Part shown: one piece after another, positions 7,784 to 16,919 of the stretch | How positions within the stretch are numbered: position 1 is the first letter of the stretch | How the letters are laid out: every line of letters begins with the position of its first letter | Assembly (NCBI GenBank): GCA_018303885.1 | Contig: JAGVXG010000007.1 | Coordinates: forward strand, 1-42,573 | Length of the DNA: 42,573 nucleotides | DNA from: Candidatus Pacearchaeota archaeon | GTDB taxonomy: Archaea; Nanobdellota; Nanobdellia; Pacearchaeales; GW2011-AR1 | Direction: 5' to 3' | The notes under the pieces: model-generated | The model's input: the letters and a program-made list of their open reading frames with translations, nothing else | Told to the model about the DNA's origin: nothing | The model's database searches: none | Translations under genes and position numbers: made by a program

Positions 7784-10150
7784 ATGCCAAGAAAACCACA
7801 AAAACCAAGAGAACAGAAAATTGCTGAAGAATTTTTTCCCGTTGAACCTCAAGATATAAAGTATTCTATAGAGAAAAAAAATTCCCCTCTTGATGTAGAA
7901 CTTTCTGGTAAAAAAGAAAAAACTTTTATTGAAAAAACCGAAGTCGCTATCACTAAAAAACCTCGTGTTAAAGGTAAGAAACCAAAACAAGGTAGTAAAG
8001 TTAGCAGTGTCAGAACTAAAACTAAAAAAGAAACTCAATACGAACCAAAAAAAATCACATTAAAAAAAGATGGTTACGAACTTATAATCACAGAAAAACC
8101 CCAAGCAGCATTAAAAATCGCTTCTGCTCTTGGAAAATCCGTAAAAAAATCAGAGAAAGGCGTTCCTTATTATGAAGTTGTCCGAGACTCAAAAAAACTC
8201 GTCGTTGCCTGCGCTGTTGGGCACCTATTCACACTAAAGCAAAAAAACTCTGGCTCTGGAGTTCCGGTTTTTGATTTGGTTTGGGTCCCAAATTACTTAG
8301 TCAAAAAAAACGATTTCAGCAAAAAATACTATGATGTTCTTGTCAAACTAGCAAAAGGTGCAGGAGCTTTAACAGTGGCAACAGATTATGATATTGAAGG
8401 CGAAGTCATCGGATTAAACGTTGTAAGGTTTATTGCAAATCAAAAAGATGCTTCAAGAATGAAATTCTCTACTTTAACAGACAAAGAACTAAATGTTGCT
8501 TATGAAACAAAAAGCCAAAGCATTGACTGGGGGCAGGCAATTGCTGGAGAAACAAGGCATAATCTTGATTGGCTTTATGGAATAAATGTTTCAAGAATGT
8601 TAATGAACGCCATAAAAACTACTGGAAAATTCAGAATTTTTTCAATGGGCAGAGTTCAGGGCCCTTCTTTAAATCTCATAGTGAAAAAAGAAAAAGAAAT
8701 CTCAGCTTTCAAATCAGAAAAATATTTCCAGGTTTTCATTACTTTAGAAAACCCAGAGCTAGAGCTTATATACAAAAAAGATATTTTTAACAAAGGCGAT
8801 TTGCGTAAATTTGAAAACCTTATCGGCAAAACAGCCGTGGCTTCCACCAAAAAAACTCAAGAAACTCTGCCGCCAAATCCACCATTCAACTTAACAACTC
8901 TACAAACAGAATCCTACAGGCTTTTCGGCTTAAACCCTGGAAAAACTCTTCAATTAGCGCAATCATTATACCTTGCAGGAATTATTTCTTATCCTAGAAC
9001 ATCTAGCCAAAAACTCCCCGCGGCAATTGGCTACAAAGAAATTTTAGAAAACCTCGCAAAAAAATACAAAGTTGAAAAACTCATAACCAGAGAAAAGCCA
9101 ATTGAAGGCAAAAAAAGCGATCCAGCACACCCTTCAATTTATCCTACCGCACAAGGCAGTCCAGAAGCGTTGGAGGAAGATGAAAGAAAAATATACGAAC
9201 TAATTGTAAAAAGATTTCTCTGCTTATTTATGGATGATGCTATAGTTGAAAATAAAATAATAAGTGTTGATGTTAATTCTAATGCTTCAGGTAAAGAGCC
9301 GTTAACTTTTATTAAAAAAGGCTCTGGTATAAAAAAGAGTTCATGGCTTCGGGTTTATCCTTCAAGATTTACAGAGAAAGCACTTCCAGATGTTACCGGA
9401 GAAGTAAAAATTGCTAATTCACGAATAGAAGAAAAAGAAACTCAGCCTCCAAGGCGTTATTCCCAAGCATCAATTCTTACAGAACTTGAAAAAAGAAATC
9501 TTGGAACAAAAGCCACTAGAGCAAGCATACTTGAAACACTCTACAATCGAGGTTATATACAAGACCAAAATATAAAAGCGACACCATTAGGAATTTCTCT
9601 TATCGAATCTCTTGAAAAACACTCCCCTATAATAATTGACGAAGCCTTAACAAGAACATTTGAGCGTGAAATGGAACAAATACAGCAGGCAAAGAAAGGC
9701 TATGTAGAAAAAGAGGAAAAAGTCATCGAGAAGGCAAAAGAAGCCATTGTAAAAATTTCAGAGCAATTCAAAAAAAAGGAAAAAGAAATTGGAAATGAGC
9801 TTTTGAAAGCAAATACAGAGTTTAGAGAACAGCAGAAAGAAGAAAACAAATTAAATATCTGTCCTTTATGTAAAAAAGGAAATTTGCAGATACTCTATTC
9901 GAAAAAAACAAGAAGATATTTCGTAGCTTGCAACAAATATCCTGAATGCAAAAACACATACAGCCTTCCGCCAAATGGTTCAATAAAAAAAACAGGCAAG
10001 GTTTGTGAATCTTGTGGCTGGCCAATATTGATGCGGTTAAACAAAGGAAAACGTCCCTGGGAATTTTGTTTTAATAAAGATTGTGTAACAAATAAGGAAA
10101 GAATTGAAAAATACAGACAGAAACAACAGGAAGAAAATTCAGGTCAATAA
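7784..10150 (+). CDS. topA: DNA topoisomerase I (type IA) with basic N-terminal extension
   Basis: Toprim ELIITEKPQAALKIASALG and DYDIEGEVIG; active-site GIISYPRTSS; C-terminal zinc-finger CPLC..CNKYPEC and CESCG. Confidence 0.93.
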   Translation: MPRKPQKPREQKIAEEFFPVEPQDIKYSIEKKNSPLDVELSGKKEKTFIEKTEVAITKKPRVKGKKPKQGSKVSSVRTKTKKETQYEPKKITLKKDGYELIITEKPQAALKIASALGKSVKKSEKGVPYYEVVRDSKKLVVACAVGHLFTLKQKNSGSGVPVFDLVWVPNYLVKKNDFSKKYYDVLVKLAKGAGALTVATDYDIEGEVIGLNVVRFIANQKDASRMKFSTLTDKELNVAYETKSQSIDWGQAIAGETRHNLDWLYGINVSRMLMNAIKTTGKFRIFSMGRVQGPSLNLIVKKEKEISAFKSEKYFQVFITLENPELELIYKKDIFNKGDLRKFENLIGKTAVASTKKTQETLPPNPPFNLTTLQTESYRLFGLNPGKTLQLAQSLYLAGIISYPRTSSQKLPAAIGYKEILENLAKKYKVEKLITREKPIEGKKSDPAHPSIYPTAQGSPEALEEDERKIYELIVKRFLCLFMDDAIVENKIISVDVNSNASGKEPLTFIKKGSGIKKSSWLRVYPSRFTEKALPDVTGEVKIANSRIEEKETQPPRRYSQASILTELEKRNLGTKATRASILETLYNRGYIQDQNIKATPLGISLIESLEKHSPIIIDEALTRTFEREMEQIQQAKKGYVEKEEKVIEKAKEAIVKISEQFKKKEKEIGNELLKANTEFREQQKEENKLNICPLCKKGNLQILYSKKTRRYFVACNKYPECKNTYSLPPNGSIKKTGKVCESCGWPILMRLNKGKRPWEFCFNKDCVTNKERIEKYRQKQQEENSGQ

Positions 10151-10168
10151 TTCTTAAAAGTATATATA

Positions 10169-11380
10169 CTAAACCCACCCTCCAAGTGTTGTCTGGGTTT
10201 TCATGTTTTCTATTATCTTGCTTTTTCTCAAAATCTTTTCTGTATCAAAACCAAATTTTATCATTCCTATTTTTCTAGAGCTTTCTGTGAGTTCTTTTAT
10301 ATCTGCGAACTCTAGTTTTTTGTTACCAAGAACTTTTCTTGCGGCTTCTCGGCATACCCACACGCCGAGCGCAGCCCAATAACTTGGAAGTTCTATTCTT
10401 ATCACAAGAACGCTTGCTTGTCGCTTAATGCTTTCTAGGTATTCAAGAATAGGGAGTCTTGCAGCATAATATCCTCCAGCAGTATTTGATGCATAAGTTT
10501 TCCTGCCATCGTAATTCTCATAATCTGTCGCTGCCTTGATTTCATTGCCTGGATTCCATGAACTTCCCGGCAAATACAACTCAAAAAGCTCGTAAGAAAA
10601 AACATTTGGTAAAAACATGATTAAGTAAGCATTTCCCATAAATTCTCCAAAAAATAATTCATAGTTTTCCATCCATTTGTAATCACGTATTTTTTTCAAC
10701 AAACTTTTTCCTATAATATCGTCTGTGGCTGTTATAGACCAGCGCGTTGGCACGAGTTTCTTGTCCTTTTTCATTCCAAGAACACCAACACTCAAAATCT
10801 GGCTTAGAGAATATTCATTAAAATTGTTGCCGTAAAGATTAGCTACACTTTCTGAAGCCTTCACTTCATCGTTAACTGCCCTATCAAGTTTAGTATCGAT
10901 TTTTACATTACCGGTAATTTTAGCATTTTTCAGTCTAGCGCCCATGCCTTGCGGGAGAACAACCTTATCTTTTGTTTTTATTCCAGGGTTTATTCTTTCT
11001 TTAAGTTCTATTTCAACATCAACTGGTTTTGAAGCCATGGCAAGCTCTTGTGCTATCTGGACAAATTTCTTGCTGTTTTGCCTTGGATCAGTAACTCTTG
11101 ATTGAAATCTTGAGTTAAGCAAACCTTGTCTAAGATTTATCACATCTTTTATACCAAAACCCTGTTTCGCCCAGTAACTAGGAGAATCGTAAACCCATGC
11201 ATTTTCATCTTTTTCCAAAGGGCTTAGAATGCCTACATTCACTAAAGGATATTTTAACTTTGATCCAATAAAAACACTCGGTGGAGAATTTGTATTAAGT
11301 TCAGAAATCTTATCTAGGTCTTTATACTTAAAGTTTATGTCTGCTATTTTTCTGATTACTTCAAACCTTATGTCTGACAT
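10169..11380 (-). CDS. Nre family (NreA/NreB-like) archaeal DNA repair protein
   Basis: SPPSVFIGSKLKYPLVNVGILSP motif typical of the family; C-terminal QTTLGGWV resembles a degenerate PIP box. Confidence 0.75.
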   Translation of the reverse strand: MSDIRFEVIRKIADINFKYKDLDKISELNTNSPPSVFIGSKLKYPLVNVGILSPLEKDENAWVYDSPSYWAKQGFGIKDVINLRQGLLNSRFQSRVTDPRQNSKKFVQIAQELAMASKPVDVEIELKERINPGIKTKDKVVLPQGMGARLKNAKITGNVKIDTKLDRAVNDEVKASESVANLYGNNFNEYSLSQILSVGVLGMKKDKKLVPTRWSITATDDIIGKSLLKKIRDYKWMENYELFFGEFMGNAYLIMFLPNVFSYELFELYLPGSSWNPGNEIKAATDYENYDGRKTYASNTAGGYYAARLPILEYLESIKRQASVLVIRIELPSYWAALGVWVCREAARKVLGNKKLEFADIKELTESSRKIGMIKFGFDTEKILRKSKIIENMKTQTTLGGWV

Positions 11381-11638
11381 TTTTGTATAATTGATTGTTA
11401 TTACAATTGTTTTTATATTACAACTGCATATTTATCCTCTTTTAATTATCATACAATCTGCTTAATTTAAACTTTTCTTGCACTAAAATCTTCTGCATTA
11501 ACTTACTAGCTTTAACTAAATATACAAGAGAAGTGAATTTATATTCTTTAAGAACTACTAAAAAGTTGTTTCCTGTCTCTTTTAATGATTGTTCTTAAAC
11601 TTCTTCAATGAAAGGAAAAAAAATTAAAAATAGGAGTT

Positions 11639-11842
11639 TTACCTTCGCCTTCTTTTAGGCTTAGGCATTTCCCCCATCATATTTCCGTGATGATGCATCC
11701 ACGCGTGTATCACAATAATGGCTGCTGCAATAACAGTAACCCACATGCTAGCACTAACTCCTAATAAAGCAGGCCATAACGCAACAATCAAGATTACAAC
11801 GCCTAAAATCGTCTCTCCCCACTTACAATTACAATTAAACAT
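11639..11842 (-). CDS. Small two-TM membrane protein
   Basis: ORF 67 aa with two hydrophobic helices and a basic tail PKPKRRRR. Confidence 0.55.
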   Translation of the reverse strand: MFNCNCKWGETILGVVILIVALWPALLGVSASMWVTVIAAAIIVIHAWMHHHGNMMGEMPKPKRRRR

Positions 11843-12047
11843 TTTTCAACCTCCTTCGGAAAACAAAAGCAAAAAGCCTTAATAAAGGTAACGCTGATTG
11901 AAATTGTTATTCAGCTCGTTTCACTCTCTGTTTTTTAGTTTCGCCTCATTTCATTCAGCTCAGAATTTTATAATACTTTTAACACAAGAACAAAAATAAT
12001 TAAATTGTCGTTATTATTAAAAATTTTCTTATGGTGAGAGTGACTAG

Positions 12048-12779
12048 CTAAATCCAGCCCTTCTTAAAAATACCCTCTTTCCTGATTTCAAAATTTAACT
12101 CTTTCAGAGGCATGCTTCTGTGCTTCAGAAGAACTGCTTTTCTTTTTCCATCAACATTTTTCAGTTCAATTATTGTCTTGCTCCAGTATTTAAACAAATC
12201 TCCACCGACAATATTTACTTCTGGTTTTATCCCTTTTTTCCAGTCTTCTTCTGAAAGAAATCCGTGATAAACCTGATTTGTTATAATAATTGGTATCTGC
12301 TCTTTCCTAGAAATCTCGGCAAGGATTCTCATTTGTTTTGCAACTTCCCTATTTACTTCTTTAACTTTGTAGTCATCCTTCAGTTTGAGAGCGTCTCCAA
12401 GCTCAAGCCTGTAAAGCATCGCCATTCCATCAACAACTATCAACCCTATATTTTCTTTTTTTACCCTTTCTAGAAGTCTCAGAAAAATTTTCTTTTGTTC
12501 TTCAAAACTAGTCGGATTTAAAAGAAAAATATTCTGTAAAATATCTTTATAATTTTCTCCCACAATTTGCTTGACTCTTTCAACACTGAAACCACCCTCA
12601 GTGTCTATAAAAATAACTTTGTTGCCTTTCTTTGCTTGGCTACAAGCCGCCAAAAGAACAAAATTAGTCTTCCCGCTTGCCGGAGGCCCTGCAATCATCG
12701 TAATAACACCGCGTTCATAGCCTCCATGAAGCCACGTATTCAGGTCAAAGCTTCCTGCAGAAATCTTTTCATCTGACAT
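12048..12779 (-). CDS. radB: RadB-like RecA-superfamily ATPase
   Basis: Walker A GPPASGKTNF, IFIDTEGGF, VVDGMAML; short RadA-like protein lacking the HhH N-domain. Confidence 0.85.
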   Translation of the reverse strand: MSDEKISAGSFDLNTWLHGGYERGVITMIAGPPASGKTNFVLLAACSQAKKGNKVIFIDTEGGFSVERVKQIVGENYKDILQNIFLLNPTSFEEQKKIFLRLLERVKKENIGLIVVDGMAMLYRLELGDALKLKDDYKVKEVNREVAKQMRILAEISRKEQIPIIITNQVYHGFLSEEDWKKGIKPEVNIVGGDLFKYWSKTIIELKNVDGKRKAVLLKHRSMPLKELNFEIRKEGIFKKGWI

Positions 12780-12956
12780 AAAGAAAAAAACGCGTTAATA
12801 TTAATAAGGATTATTGTGGTGAAACCGCTCGCTTCAGAACGGCCACGCTTGGATGTTCGTTTTTCATCGCTCGCTAAATAGCTCAATCGTAAACTCATTC
12901 GAAATTGATAAGCTGTTAATATATTAAAATTTTGGAATTAGATTAAAAATGATTTC

Positions 12957-12979
12957 GGGGTGGGCGAGAGGGGGAAGGG
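12957..12979 (+). other. G-quadruplex motif GGGGTGGGCGAGAGGGGGAAGGG
   Basis: Direct reading; four G-tracts with loops T, CGAGA, AA. Confidence 0.8.
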
Positions 12980-12996
12980 TCATTATACCAGAAAAC

Positions 12997-13260
12997 TCAC
13001 TTCATCTTCTTGAAATCGTCCTCTAACTTATCAAGGTCTTTGGATATCGCAGAAACAGCGTCGCTAAGTGCTTTTTTTGCTGTCTTGCCCTTTGTAGTGA
13101 TTTTCAAAACAGGTTTTTCAGTAGGATGCTCTCTTTTCCAGGCAGCAAGGACAACGCTGGAATCTTTATTAAGGTAAACTCTAAGAATTTCAACTAATGT
13201 AAGATTTTCAAGCTCAACTTCAAGCTCTTCCTTAGAATTTTTTAAAACCTTCAACTCCAT
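12997..13260 (-). CDS. rpoL: DNA-directed RNA polymerase subunit L
   Basis: ORF 87 aa; ELENLTLVEILRVYLNKDSSVVLAAWKREHPTEKPVLKITT pattern. Confidence 0.8.
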   Translation of the reverse strand: MELKVLKNSKEELEVELENLTLVEILRVYLNKDSSVVLAAWKREHPTEKPVLKITTKGKTAKKALSDAVSAISKDLDKLEDDFKKMK

Positions 13261-13305
13261 ATTAAGAATTCTTGAAATTAGTTTAAAAAGTCTTCGGTAT
13301 CTTAA

Positions 13306-13638
13306 TTATCTTGGAATAGGTATAACTTTTGGCAAGTAATGTGGGAGTCCCCTATAAGAATGGTTTTCTTTTTCAAGCTCTCTAATTCTTGCTTGTGCTA
13401 TAATTAGTCCCATTGTTTCATAGGACAAACCTTCTCTTCCAAGAATATATCCGAAATCAGGATAAGCTAAATTAAATTTAGGTATTAGCTCTCTTCTTGG
13501 AGTTGTCGCTAATCCTTCTAAAATACCATGAGCAAGAAAAATAAATTGACCATCAATAAACAACTCATGACCACCATGTTCAGGATGATAAACTACTTTT
13601 ATTCTTCCGTCATCATATAGAGTTTCCTCACTTGTCAT
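13306..13638 (-). CDS. Hypothetical protein (start trimmed to MTSEETL; overlaps the MBF1 stop)
   Basis: ORF-track 13306-13695; internal ATG at 13638 overlaps the end of the upstream gene by about 11 nt, an operon-like junction. Confidence 0.5.
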   Translation of the reverse strand: MTSEETLYDDGRIKVVYHPEHGGHELFIDGQFIFLAHGILEGLATTPRRELIPKFNLAYPDFGYILGREGLSYETMGLIIAQARIRELEKENHSYRGLPHYLPKVIPIPR

Positions 13639-14188
13639 TTTCTTCGTCTCCTTCGGTTTTTTCATTTCCAGTAGGCTCCTCTTCAGGTTCTTCAAAATCT
13701 ACCTCAAACTCTGAAAAATTTCCCGTGTATTTTCTTTGTTCTTTAAGTCTTCTTAAGTCAGCTATTGTCAGATTTTTTGAATTATGTGGTTCAAAAGTTA
13801 GTGTTTTTATTTCCGTGGTTTTATTTTCACCTTGCTCCTTTGCTTTTTCTTCCTTAATTAAAACAATTCCTAAATAATTCTCTAACTTCTTAACAAGAAT
13901 GTAATCTTTTTCTGGCAAGATTCCCTGTTCAGCCATTTGTACTGCTGCTACGGGCTCGGAAATATCTCTGGCAAGCTGTTCCTGAGTAACCTTTTTCATT
14001 CTCCTAAATCGCGTAATAACCCAATGAAAATTGTCAATAAGATCTGGCCTTGGCTTTCTTTGTGTGGAAAAATTCTTTTTGAAGTTTTTATCTACAATTT
14101 TTCTTAACGTAGCATCATCTTTTTGGAGTTCAATGCTTTTTTTCCATTGCGGCTCTCGGCCTGTTTTTTCTCCGTTTGGGCTAAACAT
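13628..14188 (-). CDS. Multiprotein bridging factor 1-like (aMBF1) HTH protein
   Basis: Cro/C1 HTH: RFRRMKKVTQEQLARDISEPVAAVQMAEQGILPEKDYILVKKLENYLGI. Confidence 0.75.
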   Translation of the reverse strand: MFSPNGEKTGREPQWKKSIELQKDDATLRKIVDKNFKKNFSTQRKPRPDLIDNFHWVITRFRRMKKVTQEQLARDISEPVAAVQMAEQGILPEKDYILVKKLENYLGIVLIKEEKAKEQGENKTTEIKTLTFEPHNSKNLTIADLRRLKEQRKYTGNFSEFEVDFEEPEEEPTGNEKTEGDEENDK

Positions 14189-14246
14189 AAGAAAAGGGTA
14201 TAGTTGCTTCCTTTTTAATATTTATGTAAGAAAAGATAATGTTATT

Positions 14247-14921
14247 TTAGTACTTCAGGTAAGAATTTATCTCGGAAACGTTGTGGAATCCTTCCAATTT
14301 GATGTTTTCGTTTATTATTATCGTGGGCAGACTAGTGACATTGTATACGCTTTCTTGCAAATCCACTATTCCAATTCCCAAATCCCCTGAAATCGGGATA
14401 AGGATGACTTTGTTCCCTTTCTCTTCCTTGACATCCCTCAGGACATTTGAAATGATATTCTGCTCTGCAACTTTCAGGTTGTCCGTATTGTCATTCGAAA
14501 AAAAATAGACTACAGTGTCAAAAGGATTATTGCATTTTTTCTTCAACAATACTGCGTTAAGCCAAAGTTCTGTTTTTAATAAGGCGTACCTTTTTTTCTG
14601 GGCCAAGAGATTGTCTGTAATCTGGTTCGCTTCCTCTGCCTTTTCGATTTCCAAGCCTTCATTGTAGATTCTGTCTGCAAAGATAAAGTTCTGTTCTATC
14701 GCAAACTCACATGCACTTTCATCCATAATCTGATAATAATAGTTCTGCAATTTCAAATCCAATGCTTCAATCTCATTGTTTTGGTAATTATGTTCGATTG
14801 CTGCATTTCTGCTGTTTTCCACGTAATATCCAAGTGAGAAGCCTATCGCAAAAACAATAGCCGTAACTAGGAAAGATTCTAGAAAAACCCTGTATTTGCT
14901 TTGCATTATTTTGTATACCAT
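14247..14921 (-). CDS. Membrane-anchored thioredoxin-fold-like protein lacking CxxC
   Basis: N-terminal TM; VVYFFSNDN...VILIPISGDLG...SLPTIIINENIKLEGF is thioredoxin-like. Confidence 0.45.
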   Translation of the reverse strand: MVYKIMQSKYRVFLESFLVTAIVFAIGFSLGYYVENSRNAAIEHNYQNNEIEALDLKLQNYYYQIMDESACEFAIEQNFIFADRIYNEGLEIEKAEEANQITDNLLAQKKRYALLKTELWLNAVLLKKKCNNPFDTVVYFFSNDNTDNLKVAEQNIISNVLRDVKEEKGNKVILIPISGDLGIGIVDLQESVYNVTSLPTIIINENIKLEGFHNVSEINSYLKY

Positions 14922-16135
14922 CTTGTATCTCCTCGCGCCAATTTGTACAGCGCAATAACCAAGGGAATTGTGTACAACGACCTGTACGTAACAGAATAGA
15001 TTAATATCTTTAAAACACTTTTCTTGCCGGTTTCTGAGTTTTTGAATCCGGTTTTATAATATATTATTGACAGTGTAAAAAACAACCCGGCCATCAAAAG
15101 CAGGAGAGTCACCGACATTGTAAAATCTATATATTTCAGATAGTCATACCCAAAAGCAGCGTAATAGAAAGAAGCGAGATTGTAAGCTCCTTTAATCCAC
15201 AAGTACCTCAGCACCAAAAATATTCCGATTATTGCAAAAGCAAAGGATGCTGAAACATAGGGAACAACAAAATACCCAAATGCATTTTCCGGATTGTGGA
15301 ACATTGCTTTTCTGTATTTGCGGATTGTCTGCATCCCTCCCAAATTCCATCTGACTCTCTGCTTAGTCCATTGCGAAAAATTGTCTGGAACAGTGGTATA
15401 AACAATCGCATTGTACGCCATTCTTGTTTTGTATCCTTCACTTAGCAGATGCCATGTTATCTCAATGTCTTCGGTAAGATTTGTGGGATCGAAGCCCCCG
15501 ACCTTTATCACTTCCCTTTTTCTGTAAACGCTGAGAGGACCGTTTGTGACATACACAGAGTCAACGAAATCAAGTAGTTTCCTTGTCCAGGCGATTATTG
15601 AGTAATCCAGAACTTGGTACCTTTCAATCCATTTTTTCTTGTTTTTTACTAAAACTCTTGAGGTAACTGCAGCAACTTTTTCATCCTCAAAATACCCAAC
15701 CATTTTCTTCAGGGAATCTTTTTTTGGATATGAATCCGCATCAACAACGGCAATCAATTCCCCTTTCGCGAATCTTATTGCATGATTCAAAGAATTTGCC
15801 TTTCCGGAATTCTTTTTGTTGATCACTTTAACAATTGAGTATTTTTTCTCCAAATCCTTTGCGATTTTCAATGTCCCGTCAGTGGAACCATCATTTATTA
15901 TCAGAATCTCTTTCTTGTTCTTCGGATAATCGATTTCCATTAAAGCTTCAACAGTTTCTTTAAGGCTTTTTTCCTCATTGTATGCGGGAACCAAAAAGCT
16001 TACGCTGGGAAATGTTTTTGCCTCTGGAGAATAAAACAGATCTTTTCTATGCCTCCAATGTAAAATTAAGAAGATGGTGATAAAAAATATCCCAAAGAAA
16101 AACAAGAGCAGATAAAGTCCAGTGAAGAAATTCAT
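14906..16135 (-). CDS. Family 2 glycosyltransferase, processive membrane type
   Basis: VPAYNEE, NDGSTDGT, VVDADSYP, LTEDIEITW, QRVRWNLGG; flanking TM helices. Confidence 0.9.
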   Translation of the reverse strand: MNFFTGLYLLLFFFGIFFITIFLILHWRHRKDLFYSPEAKTFPSVSFLVPAYNEEKSLKETVEALMEIDYPKNKKEILIINDGSTDGTLKIAKDLEKKYSIVKVINKKNSGKANSLNHAIRFAKGELIAVVDADSYPKKDSLKKMVGYFEDEKVAAVTSRVLVKNKKKWIERYQVLDYSIIAWTRKLLDFVDSVYVTNGPLSVYRKREVIKVGGFDPTNLTEDIEITWHLLSEGYKTRMAYNAIVYTTVPDNFSQWTKQRVRWNLGGMQTIRKYRKAMFHNPENAFGYFVVPYVSASFAFAIIGIFLVLRYLWIKGAYNLASFYYAAFGYDYLKYIDFTMSVTLLLLMAGLFFTLSIIYYKTGFKNSETGKKSVLKILIYSVTYRSLYTIPLVIALYKLARGDTRWYTK

Positions 16136-16221
16136 TTTTTACCTATTGCTCCTTCTGTTCCTTTAATTCCAATTTATTTAGATGAAAAAAACCGCTGTTA
16201 TAGTAATTAAAACTGTTTTTT

Positions 16222-16237
16222 GGGTGGGTGGGTGGGG
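16222..16237 (+). other. G-quadruplex motif GGGTGGGTGGGTGGGG
   Basis: Direct reading; four G-tracts with 1-nt loops. Confidence 0.85.
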
Positions 16238-16254
16238 TGTAAATAGTATTATAT

Positions 16255-16791
16255 TTAATTTTCATTTTCTGGCTCCTTTTTTGTTATCTCCTGCTCTGAA
16301 ACATTAAAATAATCATAAAACTCGTCGCTTAAGCTTATCTCATAAGTATGCCCCATCCTTTTCTTTTTTATTAAACCAAGTTCTGTAAATCTTTTTATAT
16401 GGTCGTATGCTTTATTACCGCGAATTTTTATTATAACAGATTGTTTTACAGGTTGTTTGAATGCAATTATTGCCAAAGTTCCCTGTTCAGCCTTTGAAAA
16501 TTCGCTGGAACCTGAGGCAAGTCTATTCACTATTTTAGCATACTCTTGTTTAACATCCATTTTCCACATCTCATTTTTTTCAACAATCTGAATAGAAGAA
16601 TCTCTGGCTTGGTAATCTGCCTTGAGTTTCTCCATGACTTCTCTGATTAATATGGGATTTAAATCAGAAAGCGAAATCAGGTCTTTCATATTTAGAAATT
16701 TTCCAGAAACAAATAAGATTGCCTCAATTTTTCTAACGCTCTCTTTTTCTGCTTCATCATCAATCTCTTTAATAGTTCCCTCTCTTAACAT
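16255..16791 (-). CDS. scpB: Segregation and condensation protein B
   Basis: KIEAILFVSGKFLNMKDL...SSEFSKAEQGTLAIIAFKQPVKQSVIIKIRGNKAYDHIKRFTELGLIKKKR. Confidence 0.88.
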   Translation of the reverse strand: MLREGTIKEIDDEAEKESVRKIEAILFVSGKFLNMKDLISLSDLNPILIREVMEKLKADYQARDSSIQIVEKNEMWKMDVKQEYAKIVNRLASGSSEFSKAEQGTLAIIAFKQPVKQSVIIKIRGNKAYDHIKRFTELGLIKKKRMGHTYEISLSDEFYDYFNVSEQEITKKEPENEN

Positions 16792-16830
16792 GATGAAGAA
16801 AAGCTTATCAGGATTTTAAAGGTTTTGAAC

Positions 16831-16893
16831 TTATATCTCAAATCTCAATATTGCCCCAATACCTGCCATATTAAGAAATTGCTCTGATTTGGC
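16831..16893 (-). pseudogene. Remnant second copy of the aRF1 C-terminus (...SEQFLNMAGIGAILRFEI*)
   Basis: Reverse-strand translation matches GEQFLNMSGIGAILRFEI* of the adjacent aRF1, with many synonymous differences. Confidence 0.8.
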
Positions 16894-16919
16894 TTCGCTA
16901 AGACGAAGCAGTGAAATTT

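Noticed and set aside
7778-8038. Antisense and out-of-frame ORFs inside strong genes (e.g. 7778-8038, 9822-10025, 17083-17319, 32506-32871, 37057-37374, 38130-38459)
   Set aside because: They overlap well-supported genes such as topA, prf1, lig and mcm, and their low-complexity composition reflects the complement of the real coding strand.
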